Of a stretch of DNA of 55,421 bases, positions 8,216 to 17,037 are shown in pieces. Each line of letters begins with the position of its first letter. Position 1 is the first letter of the stretch. Origin of the DNA: Methanobrevibacter sp. GTDB lineage: Archaea > Methanobacteriota > Methanobacteria > Methanobacteriales > Methanobacteriaceae. The position numbers were made by a program, and so were the translations under genes. The stretch lies in assembly GCF_017539065.1 (NCBI RefSeq), contig NZ_JAFYHP010000023.1, positions 1 through 55,421 on the forward strand. Reading direction: 5' to 3'. Below the pieces are notes generated by a model. That model made no database searches and was not told the origin of the DNA. It saw nothing but the letters and a program-made list of their open reading frames with translations.

Positions 8216-9466
8216 TTGACTAACAGAACAATCAAACAAATCAATCAGAAAATCGATAAAGGCGATGCCAATATCTACACCGCAGCAGAGTTCAAAAAGC
8301 TCATCAAAAAAGGAGACACTCCAAGTTTTGATGAAGTAGATGTTGTAACATGCGGAACATGCGGAGTAATGAGCGGTACAGCAGCAATTCTAAATTTCAT
8401 CATCTCAGAACCCGGCGTATTCATAAGGGCAAATGAAGTATATCTAAACGGTGTTCCGGCTTACGCGGGGCCTTGTCCGAATGAATGGCTTGGCTCAGTA
8501 GATGTGATACTTCACGGAACAGCACATTCAATATATGATGAGTCATATGGAGGAGGGTTCCTTTTTAAGGAAATACTTGAAGGCAAGTCAATAGATGTAA
8601 GAGTAGAAAGTGCTGAAGGAAAAACCATTGAAAATACCATTACCAAAGACGATATCACACGTGGTCAGATAATAGGTGCACGTATGGCATTCAAAAACTA
8701 TACTGCATTTACTAATCCCGGAAGTGAAGAGGTAAAGTCAATATTTGCCGCAACACCGCTTGAAGGAAACCTTAGGGGTTTGACATTTTCAGGATGCGGC
8801 GATTTGAACCCACTTCAAAATGACATACCCCACAATGTAATAAAAGAGGGAAGCAGGGTACTGCTGAATGATGCGGTAGGTTATGTATTGGGAGACGGAA
8901 CCAGGGCAAGTGCCGAAAAGCCTAATCTGATGCTGTCAGCAGACTTATGCAAAATGGATCCGTATTATCTCGGAGGATTCAAGACATCACAGGGAGGAGA
9001 GGTATATGATACCGTAGCGATTCCGATACCTGTACTGAATGAGGAAATCTACAATAACCTGCTCATAACTGATGACATGATAGATTTGCCCGTTGCAGAT
9101 ATCAGAGGGCGCCACCTGCCCCTTGACAATACAGACTATGACAAGATGTGGGCAGGCCATGACCTAAGGCCGCAATACGACAGGAGCAAATGTAAAAATT
9201 GTGAAAGCTGTTTAATCGAAGAAATTTGTCCTACAAATGCATTTAAGGCCGAAAGGCTTAATCTGACATACTGTTTCGGATGCGGAATGTGCGCCAATTA
9301 CTGCAGGCATGATGCATTCAACATGAACACAGGAAGCGTGGATTTGAACATAAACGACAATGATGTTAATGTACCTATCATATTGAGACAATCCGATAGG
9401 TTAAGGGCAAATAAGTTATCTCTGAAACTAAAGAAAATGATAGAAACAAGAGAGTTCATATTATGA
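8216..9466 (+). CDS. DUF39/COG1900 homocysteine-biosynthesis-type protein with C-terminal 2x[4Fe-4S] ferredoxin domain
   Basis: Members of this family take part in methanogen homocysteine synthesis, the reductive thiolation of aspartate semialdehyde with sulfide. The catalytic-type N-terminal domain has CGTCG (C46, C49), further cysteines at 87, 194 and 245, and a glycine-rich FSGCGDLNP motif. Residues 322-370 form a two-cluster ferredoxin: C326, C329, C332, C338 and C353, C356, C359, C363. The start is TTG at 8216, preceded by AAGGATG. The ATG of hdrC overlaps the stop (ATGA), so translation is coupled. Placement between comA and hdrCBA suggests an aldehyde-to-thiol reaction fed with electrons by the Hdr-like complex. 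The substrate could be aspartate semialdehyde or, as I propose, sulfoacetaldehyde; sequence alone does not decide. Confidence 0.8.
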   Translation: MTNRTIKQINQKIDKGDANIYTAAEFKKLIKKGDTPSFDEVDVVTCGTCGVMSGTAAILNFIISEPGVFIRANEVYLNGVPAYAGPCPNEWLGSVDVILHGTAHSIYDESYGGGFLFKEILEGKSIDVRVESAEGKTIENTITKDDITRGQIIGARMAFKNYTAFTNPGSEEVKSIFAATPLEGNLRGLTFSGCGDLNPLQNDIPHNVIKEGSRVLLNDAVGYVLGDGTRASAEKPNLMLSADLCKMDPYYLGGFKTSQGGEVYDTVAIPIPVLNEEIYNNLLITDDMIDLPVADIRGRHLPLDNTDYDKMWAGHDLRPQYDRSKCKNCESCLIEEICPTNAFKAERLNLTYCFGCGMCANYCRHDAFNMNTGSVDLNINDNDVNVPIILRQSDRLRANKLSLKLKKMIETREFIL

Positions 9467-10065
9467 CAAATCAACAAAAAATAACCGACTCCCCAATAGA
9501 TTTTGCGGAAAAAATCATCAATGACGTTAAAAACTCAAAGGAAGACGGAGTGCTCAAGTGCGTTCAATGCGGAATGTGCACATCAACATGCCCTGCGGCA
9601 AGGCATTCAGATTACAATCCCCGCGAAATCATCGAAAGGGTCTTGGAAGGAGACATATCCATAATTGAAGATGACAATATCTGGAACTGCTTCTACTGTT
9701 ATACCTGCCACAGCGTATGCCCTGTGGGAAACAGCGTTTGCGAAGTAAACCAGATTCTCAAACAGATAGCGATAGAAAATAATGTCGGATATGATAAGCT
9801 GTATGAATACCTGGGATTTGCCGATTCATACTTCACGGCTGCAATCGGAGCAATTCCCGAAAGGTTTTTCCAGGATATAGACCGGGATGTTCCTGGATGG
9901 TGGGAATTCAGACAGAATCTAGAAGAGATAAGAAAGGAACTGGACTTAAACCCGCCGTTAATGCCATCAGAAGAAGTCATTGATGAAGTAAGTAAAATAT
10001 TGACAATAACAGGCTTCAAGCAAAAAATAGAAAAGATAAGAGCAACCGAGGAGGCGGTAAAATGA
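9463..10065 (+). CDS. hdrC: heterodisulfide reductase subunit C (paralogue-type)
   Basis: HdrC is the small ferredoxin-like subunit that passes electrons from HdrA to HdrB. Two [4Fe-4S] motifs are intact: C33, C36, C39, C43 and C76, C79, C82, C86, with an extra C93. The helical C-terminal part contains EIRKELDLNPP. At 200 residues it is of usual length. Its ATG overlaps the DUF39 stop, and the hdrB ATG overlaps its own stop (both ATGA). In Methanobacteriales the energy-conserving hdrCB pair is, to my knowledge, usually apart from hdrA, so having all three with comA and DUF39 points to a specialised second Hdr complex. Confidence 0.85.
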   Translation: MTNQQKITDSPIDFAEKIINDVKNSKEDGVLKCVQCGMCTSTCPAARHSDYNPREIIERVLEGDISIIEDDNIWNCFYCYTCHSVCPVGNSVCEVNQILKQIAIENNVGYDKLYEYLGFADSYFTAAIGAIPERFFQDIDRDVPGWWEFRQNLEEIRKELDLNPPLMPSEEVIDEVSKILTITGFKQKIEKIRATEEAVK

Positions 10066-11003
10066 AACATGTACCAACCGATGACCTCCTTTTGTTCAGA
10101 AGCTGTCTTGTAAGCGTAGAATATCCGGGTGTTGAGGCATCAACCAAGTTCGTCTTTGACAAGCTCGGCGTTGACTATGCAATATCCGAAAAGCAGACCT
10201 GCTGCACAGGACTCGGCCATTATTCGGACGTGTTTAACCAAATCGACACGACCGCAATTGGAGCAAGGAACTTTAAGATAGCTAAAGAGCTAAATAGGCC
10301 GAATCTTGTCATGATGTGTGCAACATGTTATGCAATAAATAAGAAATCAGTCAAATTGCTCAATAAAAAAGACGATTTGAGAAATCATATTAATCAGTTA
10401 TTCGATGAAAACGGTTTGAGTCATCTGAAATATGAAAAGGATGATCTGAAACCAACAGAAAACATTTTCCATGTTGTTGATATATTGTACGCTAAAAAGG
10501 ACGAAATCAAAAACCATGTCAAATACGATTTAAGCGGATATAAGATAGCCACCCACCATGGCTGCCATTACTGCAAGGTGCATTATGAAGACACAATCGG
10601 TGGAGTGAGGGATCCAAACATCATGGATGAGATAATTGAGGAATGCGGATGTAGTACAATCGGATGGTATGACCACAAGCGAACAACCTGCGGAACAGGT
10701 TTCAGGCAACGTTATTCCAATCCTGATTTGTCATTTACAGCCACAGCGGATAAGATGAATGCGATTGATGACGAGGATGTTGATATACTGGTCCATTTAT
10801 GTCCTAACTGCCATATTCAATTTGACAGATATCAACATTTGATAGCCCAAAGGGAAGGCAGAAACTTCAGGGCGATTCATCTGAACATTGCACAGTTCAT
10901 TGCCCTTGCAATGGGAGGAGATTTTGATAAGGTAATAGGTGTCAAGGCACATACCGTACCTGTAGATTCAGTGATTAAGGATTTAAAGGAGGTTGAAAAA
11001 TGA
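10062..11003 (+). CDS. hdrB: heterodisulfide reductase subunit B with degenerate second CCG motif
   Basis: HdrB binds two noncubane [4Fe-4S] clusters through two CCG motifs and is the site of disulfide cleavage in the CoM-S-S-CoB reductase. The first motif here is complete (C15, C47-C48, C86, C89). The second has C168, C247 and C250, but the central pair reads T209-C210, so one of the five usual cysteines is missing. Length (313 aa) is normal. A GGAGGCGG Shine-Dalgarno lies upstream and the stop overlaps the hdrA start. The altered cluster site suggests chemistry different from canonical heterodisulfide reduction, for example persulfide or thiol handling with the upstream DUF39 protein. That part is inference. 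Confidence 0.85.
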   Translation: MKHVPTDDLLLFRSCLVSVEYPGVEASTKFVFDKLGVDYAISEKQTCCTGLGHYSDVFNQIDTTAIGARNFKIAKELNRPNLVMMCATCYAINKKSVKLLNKKDDLRNHINQLFDENGLSHLKYEKDDLKPTENIFHVVDILYAKKDEIKNHVKYDLSGYKIATHHGCHYCKVHYEDTIGGVRDPNIMDEIIEECGCSTIGWYDHKRTTCGTGFRQRYSNPDLSFTATADKMNAIDDEDVDILVHLCPNCHIQFDRYQHLIAQREGRNFRAIHLNIAQFIALAMGGDFDKVIGVKAHTVPVDSVIKDLKEVEK

Positions 11004-13303
11004 GGGATGATTTGAAAGTTGGCGTGTTTTTATGTGAGTGCGGAGGAAATATTGCAGATATTGTTGATTTGGATAAAGTAAAAGAAGAGCTTGACGTTGA
11101 GTTCATAGGACAGTTTGAAAACTTATGTTCACTTAATGGAAGGAAGCTTATCCGTGATGCAATTTTTGATTATGATCTGGACCGCGTAGTAGTGGCCGCA
11201 TGCTCACCGATTTCTCATGAAAAAACCTTCCAGGATTATGTAAAACCTCTGAATCCATATCTTATGGACATGGCAAACATAAGGGAGCAGTGCTCATGGG
11301 TACATTCGGATAAGGAGAAGGCAACCCACAAGGCAATCACCTTAATCAACGCTTCAATCGAAAAGGTAAAGCAGTCCGATGCGGTGGATCCGATCTATTG
11401 TCAAACCCCTGATGAAGTGGCCGTCATCGGAGGCGGAATCGCCGGTATGAATGCCGCACTGTCTCTTGCCAAACAGGGAACTAAAGTTACATTGATAGAA
11501 CAGTCCCCATCAATCGGAGGGCACATGGCAAAGATAGGTAAGGTTTTCTCACCTGTCAAGATTGCCGAGGAATGTGGAATGTGCCTCTTAAATCCAATCC
11601 TGAACGAGCTTGTCTGGAATGAAAACATATGCGTTCTGACAAACACCAAGGTAATTGAAGCCGAAAGGAGGGCAGGAACATATAACCTGATTTTGGAAAA
11701 GTCCCCAAGATACGTTGACACTGAAAGGTGTATTGCATGCGGCAAATGTGCTGAAGCCTGTGAAGTTGAAGTTCCAAATGACTGGAATGACAATCTGTCA
11801 ATGAGAAAAGCCATATACAGGCCTTTCGGACAATCCTATCCTGAAGCATATGTAATAGATATGGAAAACTGTTCAAAATGCAGCAATTGTGTTAAAGCAT
11901 GCAGCATGAGGGCAATTAAACTCAGGGGAAAGCCTGAAAGAATTCCTTTGCAAGTCGGATCCATCATCGTTGCAACAGGCCATAAGCTGTTCGACATGGA
12001 AAAACGCCCTGAATACGGATACACACGCTATGATGATGTGATAACACAATCAGAGTTAGGGCGCATTACCGGAGTAAACGGCCCAACCAAAGGAAAATTG
12101 CTGAAATCCAACGGAGAAGTTCCGAAACGCGTTGTGATGATACAGTGTGTCGGCTCACGTGATGAAAAACCGGACGGACACAAGTACTGTTCAAAAATCT
12201 GCTGCACTGTGGCTTTGAAGAACGCCAATATCATTAAGCACAAATACCCTGATACAGATGTTCTGATTTGCTATACCGATGTAAGGACACCGGGAATGTT
12301 TGAGAAATACTACAAGCACACCCAGGAAAACGAGGTCAGATTCCTGCGCGGAAGACCTGGTGAAGTAGTTAAAAAAGGAGACAACTATATCGTTAGAACA
12401 GAAGATACCTTGAAAGGGGAATTCGTTGAAATCGAAGCGGATATGGTTGTTTTGTCAACTGCAATGGAACCGTCAGAAGGCACTGAAGAAATCGCTGAGA
12501 TTCTAAACATCGGAACAACCGAAGACGGATTCATTAAGGAATCACATCCAAAAATCAAACCTGTGGCGACAGACGTGCAGGGAATATACGTTTGCGGAAC
12601 CGCACACGAGCCGAAAGACATCACAGACTCAATCATGCAGGCAACCGCGGCGGCCGCAAAGGTGAGCGAATACAATTACGGCGGGGTTGAAATCGAACCG
12701 TTCATTGCCGAAATTGACACTGACAGATGCATAGTCTGCGGCGAATGCATCGATAGGTGCAAGTACAAATCCATGAGCGTGCAGAATGACCAAATATATA
12801 TTGATCCTATGAGCTGTACCGGCTGCGGAAAATGTCTAATCGGATGTAAACAAAGGGCGATTACTGTAAACGGAAACATTGATGAGAAGATAATGTCAAC
12901 CATCAATGGCGTATTGTCCAAAAAGCAGGACGGCCAACGCATGATTCTTGTATTCTTGGACCATATAGGATATACTGCGGCTGATAACATTGGAGTCAAC
13001 AGATTGTCCTATCCTGAATCAATACATATCATTAAGGTCATTTCCGTAAATCGTGTAAGGCCAAGACACATCAAGTTTGCACTTGAAAACGGTGCGGACG
13101 GAGTATTCATTGGAGAGTTCCCTGGAGACTTGATGTATGATGAAGTGGAGCGTAAAATCCAAAGGGTCAAGGACAGGATTGCTGAGATGGGTGAAAATCC
13201 TGAAAGGATCACATTTTCGAAAGTTTATATTCCGTACTTCTCAGGACTTGCCCGCAAATTCAATGAATTCGATGCAAAAATTGCCGAGCTGGATGAGGAA
13301 TGA
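11000..13303 (+). CDS. hdrA: heterodisulfide reductase subunit A fused to a cysteine-less MvhD-like domain
   Basis: HdrA is the FAD-bifurcating iron-sulfur subunit. The FAD-binding GGGIAG is at 144-149. Ferredoxin cysteines lie at 244/247/250/254 and 291/294/297/301, the HdrA-specific cluster at C383, C397, C401, C402, and two more [4Fe-4S] motifs at 577/580/583/587 and 606/609/612/616. Residues about 645-767 resemble MvhD/FlpD, the delta subunit that docks hydrogenase to HdrA, in the pattern RVRPRHIKFALENGADGVFIGEFPGD. The [2Fe-2S] cysteines of MvhD are absent: the CCxxC-, CSGR- and GCHPGDC-type positions read LDHIG, SVNR and GEFPGDL. At 767 residues it is longer than stand-alone HdrA by this domain. 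The start overlaps hdrB (ATGA) and has AGGAGG. Confidence 0.88.
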   Translation: MRDDLKVGVFLCECGGNIADIVDLDKVKEELDVEFIGQFENLCSLNGRKLIRDAIFDYDLDRVVVAACSPISHEKTFQDYVKPLNPYLMDMANIREQCSWVHSDKEKATHKAITLINASIEKVKQSDAVDPIYCQTPDEVAVIGGGIAGMNAALSLAKQGTKVTLIEQSPSIGGHMAKIGKVFSPVKIAEECGMCLLNPILNELVWNENICVLTNTKVIEAERRAGTYNLILEKSPRYVDTERCIACGKCAEACEVEVPNDWNDNLSMRKAIYRPFGQSYPEAYVIDMENCSKCSNCVKACSMRAIKLRGKPERIPLQVGSIIVATGHKLFDMEKRPEYGYTRYDDVITQSELGRITGVNGPTKGKLLKSNGEVPKRVVMIQCVGSRDEKPDGHKYCSKICCTVALKNANIIKHKYPDTDVLICYTDVRTPGMFEKYYKHTQENEVRFLRGRPGEVVKKGDNYIVRTEDTLKGEFVEIEADMVVLSTAMEPSEGTEEIAEILNIGTTEDGFIKESHPKIKPVATDVQGIYVCGTAHEPKDITDSIMQATAAAAKVSEYNYGGVEIEPFIAEIDTDRCIVCGECIDRCKYKSMSVQNDQIYIDPMSCTGCGKCLIGCKQRAITVNGNIDEKIMSTINGVLSKKQDGQRMILVFLDHIGYTAADNIGVNRLSYPESIHIIKVISVNRVRPRHIKFALENGADGVFIGEFPGDLMYDEVERKIQRVKDRIAEMGENPERITFSKVYIPYFSGLARKFNEFDAKIAELDEE

Positions 13304-13320
13304 TCATTCCTCAATTTTTT
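13295..13320 (+). terminator. palindromic terminator at the hdrA stop
   Basis: GAGGAATGATCATTCCTC (13295-13312) is a perfect 18-base palindrome that includes the hdrA stop codon. It is followed at once by AATTTTTTT, a classic hairpin-plus-T-run arrangement. Confidence 0.6.
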
Positions 13321-13337
13321 TACTTTTAGGTTAGACA

Positions 13338-13739
13338 ATGAAGCTGAAAAATATATTGTTCAAGGAAAATGATGACTTTCAAAAAAAATCGCAGGCAGTT
13401 GATAATGCTTCTGATTTGGATGCGTTGAAGGAAATTGCAAAAAATGACCCTGATTATAGGCTTCGTCTAAAGGCAGTCGAGAGAATCGATGATGAGTATT
13501 TTTTAATGGATATCGCAAACAATGACCCCAACCGCAAAGTCAAGATTTTAGCAGTTGAAAAAATCAAAAGCCAAAAGCGTCTGGAAAAAATTGCTGAAAG
13601 CCATTCCGATTGCCATGTCAGGATTTCCGCCTTAAGAAGAATTGAGGATAAAGCGTTTTTGCAAAGCATTTCTCAAAATGATTCAAACAGGCATGTTAAA
13701 AGAACAGCCCTGGAAATTCTTAGTCAGTATAGATTGTAG
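13338..13739 (+). CDS. small HEAT-repeat-like protein
   Basis: This 133-residue protein consists of about four repeats of roughly 24 residues, with the pattern LxxIAxNDPDxxVRxxAVExI (for example LKEIAKNDPDYRLRLKAVERI, then LMDIANNDPNRKVKILAVEKI). Two-helix HEAT-like repeats look like this and give curved protein-binding scaffolds. There is no catalytic motif, signal peptide or membrane segment, so a binding or adaptor role is inferred. It starts 34 nt after the hdrA stop, behind the palindromic terminator, so it could receive read-through transcription from the hdr operon. Its partner is unknown. Confidence 0.65.
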   Translation: MKLKNILFKENDDFQKKSQAVDNASDLDALKEIAKNDPDYRLRLKAVERIDDEYFLMDIANNDPNRKVKILAVEKIKSQKRLEKIAESHSDCHVRISALRRIEDKAFLQSISQNDSNRHVKRTALEILSQYRL

Positions 13740-13851
13740 TGTTTTAATAATTCGTTTATAATCAGGTATTAATTTATATTAATTGTATGGTTTATTATTT
13801 TTCATGTTTTTCATATTGCATATCAAATTATCGTGTGCAAATTCAATTTAA

Positions 13852-14112
13852 TCATAGATATTTCATGACTTCCAAACCCGTTGGCGTGCATTTATACAGC
13901 CTTCCCTTCCGGACTTCCTCATTGACACAGACAACCAGATTTTTACTTTTCAAATCACCGAGGGCTCTTGAAACCTGTGAGGTTCTAAGGTCGGTTTCAC
14001 GCCCGATTTCAGAAGGCATTTTAAGCTCAATGCAAATCGATTCTAGAGTTTTAATCCTATGCTGTGAGACCTTGACAAATCCCACCAAACAAAATAAGTC
14101 TTTTTTATTCAT
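13852..14112 (-). CDS. winged helix-turn-helix transcriptional regulator
   Basis: An 86-residue single-domain DNA-binding protein. The central segment MPSEIGRETDLRTSQVSRALGDLKSKNLV is a clear winged-helix recognition unit, and KGRLYKCTPTGLEVMKYL forms the wing and last strand, as in MarR- or ArsR-like archaeal regulators. No effector domain or metal-binding cysteine cluster is present. It lies downstream of comD-comE on the same strand with an 81-nt gap, so it could be a local regulator of coenzyme M genes. That link is position only. Confidence 0.75.
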   Translation of the reverse strand: MNKKDLFCLVGFVKVSQHRIKTLESICIELKMPSEIGRETDLRTSQVSRALGDLKSKNLVVCVNEEVRKGRLYKCTPTGLEVMKYL

Positions 14113-14193
14113 GGATTAATGTTAAATATATCTAATTTTTAATGATTCAGATACATTTAACAGTTTGCGGTTAACTAAAAAATTAAAATGTGA

Positions 14194-14730
14194 TTAAATG
14201 GATTTCATGAACCTTTCCTTGATGGTTATTGGGTCAAGGTCAATTATCGGTGCGTCCGAATTGCCTGCTTCTGTTCTGTAAACGATGAAGCTGGCATCAT
14301 CGCTTTTGATGAACTCCTTCAGGTTGACGTCATTGGAATAATAGCTGTTTTCAAAGCCGACACCCCTTGCAACATCCACCAAATCAACAACCTGTGCATA
14401 GGTATCCTGGTTTCCTGTTGAACCGTAGGCGCCGTTGTCGATTACAATCCAGGTCAGGTTTGAAGGATTGTTTGCAAAGACTGTAACGAGTGATCCCATA
14501 TTCATCAGAAGGGATCCGTCCCCGTCAATGACGACTACATCCTCATAAGGTTTTGCCAATGCCAATCCAAGACCGATTGAAGATGCAAGGCCCATTGATC
14601 CGATCATATAGAAGTTTTTGGACCTGTCGTTGATTTCGTACAGTTCCCTTGAGGGAAATCCAATATTGCAAATAACTAATTCCTCGTCAATGTATTCCAT
14701 TATTTCATAAATTGCCTGATATCTTGCCAT
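14194..14730 (-). CDS. comE: sulfopyruvate decarboxylase subunit beta
   Basis: ComE is the thiamine-diphosphate-binding subunit of sulfopyruvate decarboxylase, which converts sulfopyruvate to sulfoacetaldehyde, the immediate precursor of coenzyme M. The TPP motif runs from VVIDGDGSLLMNMG to the following WIVIDNGAYGSTG. The frame is open further upstream, but I take the ATG at 14730 (MARYQ, 178 residues) because GGTGAT sits just ahead of it and it follows the comD stop by 4 nt. With comD it forms the usual alpha/beta pair. The longer upstream reading overlaps comD out of frame and has no family resemblance. Confidence 0.9.
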   Translation of the reverse strand: MARYQAIYEIMEYIDEELVICNIGFPSRELYEINDRSKNFYMIGSMGLASSIGLGLALAKPYEDVVVIDGDGSLLMNMGSLVTVFANNPSNLTWIVIDNGAYGSTGNQDTYAQVVDLVDVARGVGFENSYYSNDVNLKEFIKSDDASFIVYRTEAGNSDAPIIDLDPITIKERFMKSI

Positions 14731-14734
14731 GGTA

Positions 14735-15226
14735 TCACCAATACTTAATCTCCAGCAATATGCTGACCGGCTTTCCTTCCTCTTCAGATAATTCCCAGGA
14801 CAGTCTGATGTCGTCATAAGCCGCTTCGGGGTTTGCCGGTGTGAAGAACTTAAAGTCCATTGCTTCAAGGATTCTTGGTGTTGACTCGCCCATAGGAACC
14901 TGTCCGCAGATGGGTTCGCCTTCAGTTCCTCTATGACTCATTATCATCAATAAGGGAATTTCATATAGTTCCATCAATGATTTTAAAGCATTTATTGAGT
15001 TTCCTAACCCTGAATTCTGCATCAGGATGGCAGGCCTCTTGCCTCCGAGATATGCGCCGGCGCATATTCCGATTCCTTCCTCTTCACGTGTAACGGGAAT
15101 ATGGGTAATTTCAGGGTCTTCATCAATTATATTTAATAGTTTTGTCAAATTGACGCAGGGGACGCTGACTATAAAATCAATCCCCGCATCTTTTAAACCA
15201 TTATAGATTGCTTCGGTACTATCCAT
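14735..15226 (-). CDS. comD: sulfopyruvate decarboxylase subunit alpha
   Basis: ComD is the regulatory/PYR-domain half of the two-subunit sulfopyruvate decarboxylase. The 163-residue protein shows the family landmarks: [12 protein letters not shown] near residue 20, the TPP-activating glutamate region [18 protein letters not shown] near 45-62, and [16 protein letters not shown]. It is divergent from cofH, with 110 nt between the start codons. comD-comE is transcribed away from cofH, so these coenzyme M and F420 genes share a control region. Confidence 0.9.
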   Translation of the reverse strand: MDSTEAIYNGLKDAGIDFIVSVPCVNLTKLLNIIDEDPEITHIPVTREEEGIGICAGAYLGGKRPAILMQNSGLGNSINALKSLMELYEIPLLMIMSHRGTEGEPICGQVPMGESTPRILEAMDFKFFTPANPEAAYDDIRLSWELSEEEGKPVSILLEIKYW

Positions 15227-15336
15227 AATATCACATCTAATAGTTTAATATATTAAAAATAGTATAAAAAACTATTTAAATTATTATTATTCAATAAATA
15301 GTAACCTTTTTATTTATTTAAAACAAATATACCAAT

Positions 15337-16455
15337 ATGTTTGATAAACTACCTGTTTCTTCCAAAACAGAAAAAATTTTAACAAAATCCCTTGACGAGG
15401 AGATTTCTGTTGAAGATGCCAATTATTTGATGAATATTAGGGGGCAGGATTTATACCCTTTACTTGCAACCGCTGATTTTTTAAGACACGAAATCGTTGG
15501 CGACAACGTGACATTCATTAATAACTGCAATATCAATTTTACAAACATCTGTACTGTAAGATGCGGATTCTGCGCATTTGGAAAGGATGCCGATGACCCT
15601 GAAGCATATATATTAAATGACGAGCAGATTTTAGCCAAAGCGGAAGGTGCTGTGGCAAACGGAGCCCGTGAATTTACATTGATGGGCGGTGTGCTTCCTG
15701 ATGCCGATATAGATTATTATGAACATCTGCTTGGATTGCTTAAAGATAATTATCCGAATGTATCAATACATGGATTTTCACCGACAATGATTAAGGATGC
15801 ATGCGTCTTATCAGGCATCGATCTTGCAGAAGGCTTTGAAAGGCTTAAAAATGCAGGCCTTGATACGCTGCCCGGAACCGCCGCAGAGATATTGACCGAC
15901 AGGTCAAGAGAAATAATCTGTCCGGAGAAGGTGAGTGTGGCCGAATGGATTGAAGCCGTAAAGACAGCTCAGGAAGTTGGAATCCGGGGTTCTGCAACAA
16001 TCATGTACGGACATGTGGAAACAATGGAAGAAAGGGTGGAGCATATAAACATTATCAGACAGATTCAGGAGGAAACCAGTGGATTCACCGAGTTTATTCC
16101 AATGACATTCATGCATGAATACTCTCCGATATTTCTGGAAGGCCAGTCTGACCTTGGCGCTACCGGAACACAGGATTTAAAATTATATGCAGTTTCAAGA
16201 TTGATGCTTAGGGATTTGATTCAGAATATCCAAGTGTCCTGGGTAAAGATGGGTTTCAGATTTGCACAGGTGGTATTGACTGCCGGAGCAAATGACCTTG
16301 GAGGAACATTGGGCGGCGATGAGCTGTCCGAAGCATCAGGCGCTCCAGACGGTGTTGAAGCATCCATAGAAACATTAAGCAGAATGGTTAGGGATTTAGG
16401 CAGAAACCCAATTGAGAGAGATTCAAAGTATACGGAGTTCTATCCAATCGAATAG
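15337..16455 (+). CDS. cofH: FO synthase subunit 2 (radical SAM, F420 biosynthesis)
   Basis: CofH is the radical SAM enzyme that joins 5-amino-6-ribitylaminouracil to a tyrosine-derived radical; CofG then completes FO, the chromophore of coenzyme F420. The cluster motif CTVRCGFC supplies C72, C76 and C79. HGFSPTMI, LPGTAAEIL and EFIPMTFMHEYSP are typical of CofH/MqnE-type proteins, and the 372-residue length is normal. CofG is not in the window. arfC, which acts earlier on the same pyrimidine, lies at 29 kb. The gene is followed after 9 nt by a kinase gene, so the two are probably co-transcribed. Confidence 0.92.
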   Translation: MFDKLPVSSKTEKILTKSLDEEISVEDANYLMNIRGQDLYPLLATADFLRHEIVGDNVTFINNCNINFTNICTVRCGFCAFGKDADDPEAYILNDEQILAKAEGAVANGAREFTLMGGVLPDADIDYYEHLLGLLKDNYPNVSIHGFSPTMIKDACVLSGIDLAEGFERLKNAGLDTLPGTAAEILTDRSREIICPEKVSVAEWIEAVKTAQEVGIRGSATIMYGHVETMEERVEHINIIRQIQEETSGFTEFIPMTFMHEYSPIFLEGQSDLGATGTQDLKLYAVSRLMLRDLIQNIQVSWVKMGFRFAQVVLTAGANDLGGTLGGDELSEASGAPDGVEASIETLSRMVRDLGRNPIERDSKYTEFYPIE

Positions 16456-16464
16456 GGTGTTTTA

Positions 16465-17037
16465 ATGAGAAAGTTCATTGTTATTGATGGATTAGATGGT
16501 TCGGGCAAGGATACGCAAGTAAATTTGATTGCCGAGGCATATCAAAAGAGAGGAAGGGCAGTGACAATACGTTCCCATCCGTGCAATGATAACAGGTTTG
16601 GCAGAAAATCAAAGCAGGCGCTTCTAAAGACAGGGAAAATAAACCACATTAAGGCTACAATCTATTTCGGACTTGATGCAATCAGGTCAGTTCATAAGTA
16701 CTGTTTTAATAAGGATGTGGATGTTCTGATTTTTTCAAGATATATCCTTGCAGTAATGTATCTTCCGGATGTCGTCAATACAGTCGTCTATAAGGTTGTA
16801 ACTTTCGTTCTTCCGACATCAGACTGCATGTTCTTTTTAGACATTACTCCTGAGGAGTCCTTAAGAAGGATAGGCTCAAGGCATGAAGAAACAGAAATGT
16901 TTGAAAACATAGATTCCTTAAGGGAAAACCGTGAAAGATCTAAAAAATTCACTTACAATTGGAATGTGGTATCAGCGGATGATGCTCCGGATGTGATTTC
17001 TGAAAAAATACTGGCTAAATGTTTCGAAACAGACTAG
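16465..17037 (+). CDS. thymidylate-kinase-like P-loop kinase
   Basis: A 190-residue P-loop protein. Walker A is GLDGSGKDTQ at residues 9-18, with Asp where most thymidylate kinases have Thr or Ser after the lysine. DVLIFSRYILAVMY corresponds to the DR(Y/F) substrate motif, here SRY, and RIGSRHEETEMFE to the lid. The fold is that of dTMP kinase. The altered P-loop and weak DRY motif leave open whether dTMP is the substrate. It follows cofH by 9 nt and converges with a small gene whose stop is adjacent (17038), with no intergenic gap. Confidence 0.7.
   Translation: MRKFIVIDGLDGSGKDTQVNLIAEAYQKRGRAVTIRSHPCNDNRFGRKSKQALLKTGKINHIKATIYFGLDAIRSVHKYCFNKDVDVLIFSRYILAVMYLPDVVNTVVYKVVTFVLPTSDCMFFLDITPEESLRRIGSRHEETEMFENIDSLRENRERSKKFTYNWNVVSADDAPDVISEKILAKCFETD

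Noticed and set aside
14731..14868. Upstream extension of comE to an ATG at 14868
   Set aside because: The extra residues overlap comD out of frame and are unlike ComE; the ATG at 14730 has GGTGAT and fits the family.
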